Part shown: piece by piece, positions 1 to 6,054 of the stretch | How the letters are laid out: every line of letters starts with the position of its first letter | How positions within the stretch are numbered: the stretch's first letter is position 1 | Notes under the pieces: generated by a model | What the model saw: the letters and a program-made list of their open reading frames with translations, nothing else | Database searches by the model: none | Told to the model about the DNA's origin: nothing | Source of the DNA: an uncultured Actinomycetes bacterium | GTDB lineage: Bacteria; Actinomycetota; Coriobacteriia; Coriobacteriales; RUG844 | Direction of reading: 5' to 3' | Length of the DNA: 6,070 bases | NCBI GenBank assembly: GCA_900313875.1 | Contig: OMSY01000138.1 | Location: 1-6,070, forward strand | Made by a program: the position numbers and the translations under genes

Positions 1-86
1 CCGCCATCGACAGTGCCGCCATCGGCACCATCGTTGCCCCTGTTCACGCACTTGGGGCCATTACCCATATGGTCAATCTTCGACAT
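1..86 (-). CDS. 5' end of an unrecognised Gly/Asp/Asn-rich protein, cut by the window edge
   Basis: Only the first 28 codons are in the window. The frame starts with ATG at 84-86 and begins MSKIDHMGNGPKCVNRG. It then becomes rich in Gly and Asp, with DGA, DGGTV and DGG units before the edge. The start is well supported: a perfect AGGAGG lies at 93-98, six bases before the ATG. One Cys (residue 13) is present, and there is no hydrophobic stretch that would suggest a signal peptide or membrane segment. The underlying DNA repeats CCGCCATCG at 1-9 and 16-24, a 15-base period, so the protein may contain a five-residue repeat. It lies 183 bases downstream of malY on the same strand, but a possible promoter and a stem-loop in the gap suggest separate control. 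I do not recognise the family. It could be a small Gly-rich peptide, a peptide precursor or the disordered N-terminus of a larger protein; nothing in the window decides this. Confidence 0.6.
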   Translation of the reverse strand, partial: MSKIDHMGNGPKCVNRGNDGADGGTVDG

Positions 87-91
87 TGCGC

Positions 92-105
92 ACCTCCTGA
101 GAGGT
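92..105 (-). promoter_or_regulatory. Small hairpin overlapping the edge gene's ribosome binding site
   Basis: The minus-strand RNA reads ACCTC, loop TCAG, GAGGT. This is a 5-bp stem with a 4-base loop whose 3' arm overlaps the AGGAGG at 93-98. If the mRNA includes it, the ribosome site would be partly paired. The stem is short, so it may be weak or fortuitous. Confidence 0.3.
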
Positions 106-136
106 ATCGTAGGGCTTCACGCGACGTCAAGGTCAA
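106..136 (-). promoter_or_regulatory. Possible sigma-70-type promoter for the edge gene
   Basis: On the minus strand TTGACC (131-136, five of six matches to TTGACA) is followed 19 bases later by TACGAT (106-111, four of six matches to TATAAT). Transcription would start just before the ribosome site at 93-98. The 19-base spacer is longer than the usual 16-18. A second, overlapping TTGACG at 125-130 is too close, at 13 bases. The call is tentative. Confidence 0.3.
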
Positions 137-188
137 GAGGCGACCGTCACGGGAGGACAGGGCTTGGCGATGTAACCGGTCCGACAGC

Positions 189-201
189 TCCCATCATGGG
201 A
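189..201. other. Short inverted repeat beside the malY-downstream stem-loop
   Basis: TCCCA, loop TCA, TGGGA form a perfect 5-bp hairpin. It directly abuts the larger stem-loop at 202-251, on the side reached after it by transcription from malY. It may stack on that structure as a second element of the malY 3' end. On its own it is short enough to occur by chance. Confidence 0.3.
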
Positions 202-251
202 TGAAGCCGCGATGCGGAACCGGCGGATCATCGCATCGCCATGTGGCTTCA
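202..251 (-). terminator. Long interrupted stem-loop after malY, possible 3'-end structure
   Basis: In minus-strand RNA order the element is TGAAGCC (251-245), a 5-base bulge (244-240), GCGATGCG (239-232), a 15-base loop, CGCATCGC (216-209) and GGCTTCA (208-202). Both stem sections, 7 bp and 8 bp, are perfect. It begins 18 bases after the malY stop codon, where a transcript end is expected. No T-rich tract follows, so it is not a classical intrinsic terminator. It could protect the mRNA 3' end, act with a factor, or be an unrelated structured element. Confidence 0.4.
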
Positions 252-269
252 CGGCGCAGGAGGCCTTCC

Positions 270-1481
270 TCATGCGGGGAACACGTGCTCCTCCAGACGT
301 CGGAACGCCTCCTTCACGCGGCTTATGGGGAGGGCGAGGTTCATGCGGATGGTGTGCGAGCCACCGAACGCACAGCCGTCCTGCCAGGCGACACCCACGT
401 CCCAGCCGGCTTTCCGCAGCTGCTCGATGCTCATCCCGTGCGATTCGCAGAACTCCTGGCAATCGAGGAACAGCATGTAGGTCCCTTCCGGTTTCGAGAC
501 ATCCACGCCATCGAAACGCGACTCGATGGTGTCGCAGGCGAACCTGACGTTGCCCGCGATCACCTGGCAGAGCTCATCCACCCAGTCAGCGCCTTCCTGC
601 GAATACGCGCCGATGAGCGCGTGCATCGAGAGGACGTTCATGCTGTTGTAGTGTGTCTTCGAGCTGACCGACATGACCCGGTCGCGCAGATACGGGTTCT
701 GTATGATGTGGTACCCTCCCACGAGCCCGGCGAGATTGAACGTCTTCGATGGTGCGTAGAGCGCTATCGTGCGCATGCGGGCGTCCTCCGAGATGGATTG
801 CGTGGGGATGTGATGATATCCCGGGAGGACGATATCGGACCAGATCTCATCCGAGATGACGATGACGTCGTTGTCGCGGAAGACCTCCATGGCCTGCTCG
901 AGTTCCCCACGTGACCATACGCGGCCGGTCGGGTTGTGCGGGGAGCAGAGGATGGCCACATGGCAGTGGTGCTCCTTGAGCTTGCGGTCCATGTCATCGA
1001 GGTCCATGCGCCAGATGCCGGCGGTACCACGCATCAGGGGGCTTCTCACGATCTTGTACCCATTGTCCTCGAGGGAATGGGTGAACCCGATGTAGGCGGG
1101 GGAGTGCACGAGCACCGCATCGCCCGGGGTGGCGAATGCATGCAAAGCCGAGACCAGGCCTCCGAGGATCCCATTCTCATAGCCGATCATCTCAGATGTG
1201 ATACCCTGGACACCGTTGCGATGCGCATGCCAGTCGATGATGGCATCGTGATATCGTTCGGTGGGAAGGAAATACCCGAATGCGGGATGCGCGATGCGTT
1301 CGGACAGCGCCCGGGTGATGGAAGGTGCCGTGGGGAAGTTCATGTCCGCCACCCACATCGGGATGGCGTCGAAGCCCTTCTGCGGGGCATCGGGTGCGAA
1401 GCCTCCTGGCTGACCGATGCTGTCCACCGCCATCGCGTCCCTGCCATGTCGGTCCATGAACGAAACGAAATCATATCTCAT
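270..1481 (-). CDS. malY: MalY/PatB-family PLP-dependent C-S lyase or aminotransferase
   Basis: This is a fold-type I PLP enzyme of 403 residues, close to the roughly 390 of E. coli MalY. Family members cleave cystathionine or cysteine (C-S beta-lyase) in the cytoplasm, and some are annotated as aminotransferases. Visible family marks are an N-terminal DRHG (10-13), WVADMNF (43-49), an FGY (68-70), PAY with Tyr130, PHNPTG (181-186, Asn183 to the cofactor), SDEIW (210-214, Asp211 to the pyridine nitrogen), SKTFN with the Schiff-base Lys246, and a C-terminal RMNLALP whose Arg379 should bind the substrate carboxylate. The start at 1481 is preferred because AAGGGG lies at 1490-1495, eight bases upstream; an in-frame ATG 44 codons earlier (1613) adds residues unlike the family. 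The gene is divergent from ogt. The family is secure. The exact substrate is not, and a MalT-modulating role as in E. coli MalY cannot be inferred here. The stop is TGA at 270-272. Confidence 0.9.
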   Translation of the reverse strand: MRYDFVSFMDRHGRDAMAVDSIGQPGGFAPDAPQKGFDAIPMWVADMNFPTAPSITRALSERIAHPAFGYFLPTERYHDAIIDWHAHRNGVQGITSEMIGYENGILGGLVSALHAFATPGDAVLVHSPAYIGFTHSLEDNGYKIVRSPLMRGTAGIWRMDLDDMDRKLKEHHCHVAILCSPHNPTGRVWSRGELEQAMEVFRDNDVIVISDEIWSDIVLPGYHHIPTQSISEDARMRTIALYAPSKTFNLAGLVGGYHIIQNPYLRDRVMSVSSKTHYNSMNVLSMHALIGAYSQEGADWVDELCQVIAGNVRFACDTIESRFDGVDVSKPEGTYMLFLDCQEFCESHGMSIEQLRKAGWDVGVAWQDGCAFGGSHTIRMNLALPISRVKEAFRRLEEHVFPA

Positions 1482-1517
1482 CGACGTCACCCCTTCGGTT
1501 TGCATGGTCTGCACAGC

Positions 1518-1545
1518 AGTGTAGCGCGGGGAGGCGTATCGTCGA
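1518..1545 (-). promoter_or_regulatory. Possible malY promoter
   Basis: On the minus strand TCGACG (1540-1545, four of six matches to the -35 consensus) is followed after 16 bases by TACACT (1518-1523, four of six to TATAAT). Transcription would begin near 1511, leaving a leader of about 30 bases that includes the AAGGGG ribosome site. Both boxes are imperfect, so the call is weak. Confidence 0.3.
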
Positions 1546-1547
1546 TA
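1537..1547. promoter_or_regulatory. Short palindrome in the malY-ogt divergent region
   Basis: TATCG-T-CGATA is a perfect 5-bp dyad around a single central base. It overlaps the proposed malY -35 box and lies in the 191-base region between the two divergent starts, a usual place for an operator. It is short enough to be chance, and no regulator gene is nearby. Confidence 0.25.
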
Positions 1548-1672
1548 GGTGGTTTTCCGGTTCCTGCAGAGGGATTTGACAGGGTGTGTGATGCGTGTGG
1601 TCGGCGATGGCACGCTGGTCCCGGGGAAGGGCGCGCCATCCGACAGCGTGCCAACCGATCAGGAGGCTGCAG

Positions 1673-2236
1673 ATGGCTTCATGTGACAAGACGATATTCC
1701 TCGACACCTACGCCTCACCGGTGGGTGTGCTCACGCTTGCGAGCGACGGTCAGCATCTCTGCGGGTTGTGGCTGGAGGGGCAGAGCCATTTCCAGGAAAA
1801 GCTGGAGGAGCGTGTCCTGGGCGGGAAGGCAGGCGAGGCAGCTGGCTGCATCAGCGGGGTGGATGCCCGCGAGGCATCACCGGCGCTGCGTGCTTCCCGT
1901 GCCTGGTTGGATGCCTATTTCGAGGGAAGGGACCCCGGTGCGCTTCCGATGTTGGCGTTGCATGGCACCGGGTTCCAGGAACGGGTGTGGGATGAGCTTG
2001 CGAGGATTCCCTATGGGCAGGTCGTTTCCTATGGCGACATCGCGAGGAACCTCGAGCGGCGTTATCCCGGTGGCAGGGTCTCACCGCGTGCCGTCGGTGC
2101 AGCGGTGGGTCGCAACCCGTGCTCCATCATCGTCCCCTGCCATCGTGTCATCGGTGCGGATGGTAGCCTGACCGGCTATGCGGGGGGCATCGAACGTAAG
2201 AGATGGCTTCTCGAGCATGAGGGCGTCGAGCTCTGA
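1673..2236 (+). CDS. ogt: Methylated-DNA--protein-cysteine S-methyltransferase (Ogt type)
   Basis: This suicide repair protein of 187 residues transfers the alkyl group from O6-alkylguanine (or O4-alkylthymine) in DNA to its own cysteine. The N-terminal part (about 1-95) is the variable Ogt-like domain, beginning with the typical SPVGVL stretch near residue 15. The C-terminal part (about 97-184) is the conserved DNA-binding and active-site domain: [12 protein letters not shown] (113-124), RAVGAA with arginine finger Arg139, Asn148, the PCHRVIG active site with Cys156, and [13 protein letters not shown] (171-183). The loop before RAVG is several residues longer than in the shortest homologues, a variant I believe is also seen in other Gram-positive Ogt proteins. 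The start at 1673 is fixed by a perfect AGGAGG at 1661-1666 with six bases of spacing; an in-frame ATG at 1595 has no such support. The gene is alone on this strand, divergent from malY and convergent with nifJ. No AraC-like Ada domain is fused, so an adaptive-response role is not indicated. Confidence 0.95.
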   Translation: MASCDKTIFLDTYASPVGVLTLASDGQHLCGLWLEGQSHFQEKLEERVLGGKAGEAAGCISGVDAREASPALRASRAWLDAYFEGRDPGALPMLALHGTGFQERVWDELARIPYGQVVSYGDIARNLERRYPGGRVSPRAVGAAVGRNPCSIIVPCHRVIGADGSLTGYAGGIERKRWLLEHEGVEL

Positions 2237-2297
2237 TCGGGTCGCTGCAGCATCATCGCCGGGGCCGGGACAGGAGCAGCGCATCACCGCAAAGGAA

Positions 2298-2322
2298 GGG
2301 GCCGTACCTGAGGTACGGCCCC
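2298..2322 (-). terminator. Strong hairpin terminator between ogt and nifJ
   Basis: GGGGCCGTACC, loop TGA, GGTACGGCCCC form a perfect 11-bp GC-rich stem. On the minus strand it is followed by TTCCTTTGC, a moderate T-rich tract, so it best fits termination of nifJ, whose stop lies 36 bases upstream. On the plus strand no T tract follows, although the stem could still slow transcription from ogt. It may serve both convergent genes. Confidence 0.75.
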
Positions 2323-2340
2323 CTGTCATCCCCGTTCGGG

Positions 2341-2362
2341 ATAGGTCATGCAGATGACCTAT
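2341..2362 (-). other. Perfect hairpin containing the nifJ stop codon
   Basis: Arms ATAGGTCAT and ATGACCTAT form a perfect 9-bp stem around a 4-base loop. The nifJ TAG stop (2359-2361) lies inside one arm. It precedes the GC-rich terminator at 2298-2322 in the nifJ transcript, giving two hairpins at the 3' end with a small CCC-GTTC-GGG hairpin (2331-2340) between them. A role in mRNA 3' stability or termination is possible but unproven. Confidence 0.55.
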
Positions 2363-5300
2363 GCGTTGTCGTACATCTCCTTGAGCTTCAGCAGGTGCGC
2401 GTAACGGTCCATGGCTGCCTGCTCGTTGCGTGCGAACAGCTCCTCGGCACGCTCGGGGAACTCGCGGGTGAGTCGGCTGTAACGGGCCTCGTTCATGAGG
2501 AACTCCTCATAGCCGCCCGCCGGCTCCTTGGAGTCGAGCGAGAAGCGCTTGCCGGGTTCGGCTGCCGGGTTGAAGCGGTACAGGTTCCAATAACCGCAGG
2601 CGACCGCCTTCTTCATCTCGGCATGGCAGTTCTTCAGGCCGCCCTTGATCGAGTGCATCTCGCAGGGGCTGTAGCCGATGATGAGCGACGGGCCGTCGTA
2701 GGCCTCGGCCTCGGTGATGGCCTTGAGGGTCTGGGCGGGGTTCGCGCCCATGGCCACCTGTGCCACGTAGACGTAACCGTAGGTCATCGCGATCTCGGCG
2801 AGGCTCTTCTTCTTGACCTCCTTGCCGGCAGAGGCGAACTGCGCCACCTGGCCGATGTTGGAAGCCTTGGATGCCTGACCACCGGTGTTGGAGTAGACCT
2901 CGGTGTCGAAGACGAAGACGTTGACGTTCTCACCGGATGCGAGCACGTGGTCCAGTCCACCGTAACCGATGTCATAGGCCCAACCGTCGCCGCCGAAGAT
3001 CCAGAAGCTCTTCTTGGTGAGGAAACTCTTGTCGGCGAGGATGGCCTGTGCAGCTTCGCTGCCATCGGCCTCGAGTGCGGCGACGAGGTCTGCAGCTGCG
3101 GCCTTGCCGGCCTCGACGTCATCCCTGACATCGGTCCAAGCTGCTGCCGCCTGCTTGAGCTCGGCGCCCGCCCCGTCGGATGCGGCAAGCTCCTCGACCA
3201 TGGTGGCGACGCGTTCCTGCTCGGCGCGGTAGCCAAGGTAGAGGCCCAGACCGTGCTCAGCGTTGTCCTCGAACAACGAGTTGTTCCAAGCGGGTCCGTG
3301 ACCGTCCTTGTTGGTGGTGTAGGGGCAGACGCCGCCGGGGTTGCCCCAGATGGAGGAGCATCCCGTGGCGTTGGAGATGAACAGGCGCTCGCCGCAGACC
3401 TGCGTGACGAGACGTGCGTACTGGGTCTCGGCGCAGCCTGCGCAGGCACCCGAGAACTCGAGCAGCGGCTGCTTGAACTGGCTGCCCTTGACGCTGGTGA
3501 GGTTGGCCAGCTCCGCCTTCTCGGAGACCGCCTCCACGCAGTAGTCGAAGACCTCCTGCTCGGGCAGCTCGTCCTCGGTCGGGACCATGGTGAGCGCATC
3601 CTTGGGGCACACGTCCACGCAGAGGCCGCAACCCATGCAGTCGAGCGGGCTGACGGCGAGAGCGTACTTGAGCCCGGCTTCCTGGGCGGCCTTGCCGCTG
3701 GCATCGAGCACGCGGATGTTCTCAGGCGCACCTGCGAGTTCGGACCCGTCGAGGGCGAATGCGCGGATCGTGGCGTGCGGGCAGGCATAGGCGCAGCTGT
3801 TGCACTGGATGCATTTCGCAGGATCCCAATGCGGGACGCTCACGGCGACGCCGCGCTTCTCATAGGCGGAGATGCCGAGCTCGAACTGGCCATCGGCGTG
3901 GTCTGCGAACGCGGAGACCGGGACGCTGTAGCCGTTCATGGTGCCGACCGGCTGCATGATCTCCTTGACCTGCTTGACGGCCGCTGCGGAGCCCTTGACC
4001 TCGGCTGCTGCCGCCTCGTCGGTCGCGGACTTCCAGCTGGCGGGCACCTCGACCTTCTCGAAGGCGGTGGCGCCGGCGTCGATCGCGGCATGGTTCATGT
4101 CGACGACCTTCTGGCCCTTCTTGAGATAGGAGTGCGTCGCGGCATCCTTCATGTAACGGATGGCGTCCTCCTGCGGCAGGACCTTGGCGAGTGCGAAGAA
4201 CGCGGACTGGAGCGTCGTGTTCGTGCGCTTGCCCATGCCCACCTTCGCGGCGAGGTCGATGGCGTTGATGAGGTAGAGCTGGACATCGTTCTCGGCGATG
4301 TAACGCTTCGCGTCGGCGTTGAGGTGCTGCTCCAGCTCGGCGAGGTCCCACTGGCAGTTGATGAGCAGGGTACCTCCGGGCTTGACGTCCTGCACGATGG
4401 GGAAACCCTTCGTGAGGTAGGAGGGGACATGGCAGGCCACGAAGTCAGCCTTGGTGACGTAGTAGGGGGAGCGGATGGGGGAGTCGCCGAAGCGCAGGTG
4501 GCTCACCGTGACGCCGCCCGTCTTCTTGGAGTCGTACTGGAAGTAGGCCTGTACGTACTTGTCGGTATGGTCGCCGATGATCTTGATGGAGTTCTTGTTG
4601 GCGCCGACCGTACCGTCGCCACCAAGACCCCAGAACTTGCATTCGATGGTGCCGGGTGCCGACGTGTTCGGGCAGTTCGGGTCCTCGGGGAGCGAGAGGC
4701 CGGTGACATCGTCGACGATGCCGACGGTGAACTCACGCGCGGGCTCGTCCTTCGCGAGCTCGCTGAAGATCGCGAATGCGCTCGAGGGGGGCGTGTCCTT
4801 GGAGCCGAGACCGTAGCGGCCACCGACCACCGTGATGCCGGTGCGACCGGCCTCGTAGAGGGCGGACACGACATCCTGGTAGAGAGGCTCGCCGATAGAG
4901 CCGGGCTCCTTGGTGCGGTCCATGACGGCGATGCGCTCGACGCTCTCCGGGAGCACATCGACGAAATGCTTGATGGAGAAGGGGCGGAACAGATGGACCT
5001 TGACGAGTCCGACCTTCTCGCCCTGTGCGTTCAGGTGGTCGATGACCTCCTCGAGAACGTCGCAGAACGAACCCATGCACACGACGACACGGTCCGCATC
5101 TGGGGCGCCATAGTAGTTGAACAGACCGTAATCGGTGCCGAGCTTGTCGTTGATCTTGTCCATGTACCCTTCCACGACCGCAGGCAGGTCGTTGTATGCG
5201 GTGTTGCATGCCTCGCGATGCTGGAAGAAGAGGTCGTCGTTCTCGTGGCAGCCGCGGCTGTGCGGGTGCTCGGGATTGAGAGCATGGTCACGGAAGGCCT

Positions 5301-5901
5301 GCACAGCGTCCATGTCGACGAGGTCCTTGAGATCCTCATAGTCCCACTGGGCGACCTTCTGGATCTCGTGGGAGGTGCGGAAACCATCGAAGAAGTTGAG
5401 GAACGGCATACGCCCCTTGATGGCGGCGAGATGCGCGACGGGGGCGAGATCCATGATCTCCTGGACGTTGCCCTCGGCGAGCATGGCGAAACCGGTCTGG
5501 CGGCAGGCCATGACATCGGAATGGTCGCCGAAGATGTTGAGCGCGTGACTGGAGACGGCGCGTGCGCTCACGTGGAAGACGGCAGGCAGCTGCTCGCCTG
5601 CGATCTTGTACATGTTCGGAACCATGAGCAGCAGGCCCTGCGATGCCGTGTAGGTGGTGGTCAGGGCACCTGCACCGAGCGACCCGTGGACCGCACCGGC
5701 GGCTCCTGCCTCAGACTCCATCTCGACGACCTTGACCTTGGTGCCGAAGATGTTCTTGACACCGCGAGCCGACCACTGGTCGACCAGGTCCGCCATGGGA
5801 CTCGACGGGGTGATCGGGTAGATGCCGGCAACCTCGGTGAAGGCGTAGGATACATACGCCGCGGCGTTGTTGCCGTCCATTGATTTGAATTCTCTCTTCA
5901 T
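2359..5901 (-). CDS. nifJ: Pyruvate:ferredoxin (flavodoxin) oxidoreductase, single-chain NifJ type
   Basis: This cytoplasmic enzyme of 1180 residues oxidises pyruvate with CoA to acetyl-CoA and CO2 and passes electrons to ferredoxin or flavodoxin. All domains of a fused PFOR are in order. The pyruvate/TPP domain has YPITPSSP with Thr31, EMESEAG with Glu64 and VSAR with Arg114. Domains II and III follow, including GLGGDGTVGANK (425-436) in the CoA/gamma region. A two-cluster ferredoxin domain has Cys697, 700, 703, 707 and Cys755, 758, 761, 765. The TPP domain has GGDGWAYDIG (970-979) and YSNTGGQ with Asn1005. The proximal cluster ligands are Cys820, 823, 848 and 1080. These positions match the crystallised Desulfovibrio africanus enzyme nearly one for one, with constant small offsets. 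The protein ends about 100 residues after Cys1080, so the D. africanus C-terminal domain VII seems absent. The start at 5901 has AGGAG at 5909-5913, seven bases upstream; an in-frame ATG 52 codons earlier gives non-family sequence. No leucine TTA/CTA or serine TCA codon occurs over nearly the whole gene, as expected of a highly expressed gene. Confidence 0.98.
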   Translation of the reverse strand: MKREFKSMDGNNAAAYVSYAFTEVAGIYPITPSSPMADLVDQWSARGVKNIFGTKVKVVEMESEAGAAGAVHGSLGAGALTTTYTASQGLLLMVPNMYKIAGEQLPAVFHVSARAVSSHALNIFGDHSDVMACRQTGFAMLAEGNVQEIMDLAPVAHLAAIKGRMPFLNFFDGFRTSHEIQKVAQWDYEDLKDLVDMDAVQAFRDHALNPEHPHSRGCHENDDLFFQHREACNTAYNDLPAVVEGYMDKINDKLGTDYGLFNYYGAPDADRVVVCMGSFCDVLEEVIDHLNAQGEKVGLVKVHLFRPFSIKHFVDVLPESVERIAVMDRTKEPGSIGEPLYQDVVSALYEAGRTGITVVGGRYGLGSKDTPPSSAFAIFSELAKDEPAREFTVGIVDDVTGLSLPEDPNCPNTSAPGTIECKFWGLGGDGTVGANKNSIKIIGDHTDKYVQAYFQYDSKKTGGVTVSHLRFGDSPIRSPYYVTKADFVACHVPSYLTKGFPIVQDVKPGGTLLINCQWDLAELEQHLNADAKRYIAENDVQLYLINAIDLAAKVGMGKRTNTTLQSAFFALAKVLPQEDAIRYMKDAATHSYLKKGQKVVDMNHAAIDAGATAFEKVEVPASWKSATDEAAAAEVKGSAAAVKQVKEIMQPVGTMNGYSVPVSAFADHADGQFELGISAYEKRGVAVSVPHWDPAKCIQCNSCAYACPHATIRAFALDGSELAGAPENIRVLDASGKAAQEAGLKYALAVSPLDCMGCGLCVDVCPKDALTMVPTEDELPEQEVFDYCVEAVSEKAELANLTSVKGSQFKQPLLEFSGACAGCAETQYARLVTQVCGERLFISNATGCSSIWGNPGGVCPYTTNKDGHGPAWNNSLFEDNAEHGLGLYLGYRAEQERVATMVEELAASDGAGAELKQAAAAWTDVRDDVEAGKAAAADLVAALEADGSEAAQAILADKSFLTKKSFWIFGGDGWAYDIGYGGLDHVLASGENVNVFVFDTEVYSNTGGQASKASNIGQVAQFASAGKEVKKKSLAEIAMTYGYVYVAQVAMGANPAQTLKAITEAEAYDGPSLIIGYSPCEMHSIKGGLKNCHAEMKKAVACGYWNLYRFNPAAEPGKRFSLDSKEPAGGYEEFLMNEARYSRLTREFPERAEELFARNEQAAMDRYAHLLKLKEMYDNA

Positions 5902-5923
5902 GGTTCCTCTCCTCGGATCGAGA

Positions 5924-5940
5924 CCATCTGCTGCAGATGG
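5924..5940 (-). promoter_or_regulatory. Inverted repeat in the nifJ leader
   Basis: CCATCTG, three bases, CAGATGG form a perfect 7-bp dyad. It ends nine bases before the nifJ ribosome-binding region (5906-5914). It could be an RNA hairpin affecting translation or mRNA stability, or a DNA operator. It does not resemble a Rex site (TTGTGA-type arms). Confidence 0.45.
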
Positions 5941-6025
5941 CAAGCCGGTCGATGTCGGATAGGGCGCCAGGTGGCGATGCGGGGGGACTCGGTCCTCGCT
6001 CCCGGCAGGTGCTTGCCAAGATGCT

Positions 6026-6054
6026 CCCCTGATGTGCAGGGGTAAAACGACCCC
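6026..6054 (-). promoter_or_regulatory. Two mutually exclusive inverted repeats upstream of nifJ
   Basis: CCCCTG, 5 bases, CAGGGG (6026-6042) is a perfect 6-bp dyad. The GGGG of its right arm also pairs with a second site: GGGGT, 6 bases, ACCCC (6039-6054). In minus-strand order the middle segment ACCCCTG could pair either with the upstream GGGGT or with the downstream CAGGGG, but not both. This is the arrangement of an attenuator-like switch, yet there is no T tract, and it is not known whether the region, 125-153 bases before the nifJ start, is transcribed. I found no convincing promoter boxes between 5902 and 6070. Confidence 0.35.

Noticed and set aside
69..914. Open frame on the plus strand opposite malY
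   Set aside because: It is in exact register with malY, shows no family features, and ends at a malY serine TCA codon; it is a shadow of the conserved MalY-like gene.
1576..1605. TTGACA as a -35 box for ogt
   Set aside because: The hexamer at 1576-1581 is perfect, but no acceptable -10 box lies 16-18 bases downstream (only GC-rich sequence), so a promoter is not claimed.
1482..1613. In-frame N-terminal extension of malY
   Set aside because: The 44 added residues are Arg/Thr-rich and unlike the family; the start at 1481 has AAGGGG upstream and begins where MalY proteins begin.
1630..1637. GGCGCGCC palindrome upstream of ogt
   Set aside because: An 8-base GC palindrome is common in GC-rich DNA, and its flanks are not symmetrical.
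3500..3660. Possible separate ferredoxin gene in the Cys-rich region
   Set aside because: The two CxxCxxCxxxC motifs are in frame inside nifJ and match its internal ferredoxin domain.
2395..5883. A 1162-residue open frame on the plus strand opposite nifJ
   Set aside because: It lies in exact codon register with nifJ, matches no recognisable family, is rich in Val, Gly, Leu and Asp as expected from reverse-complemented codons, and is explained by codon bias of nifJ.
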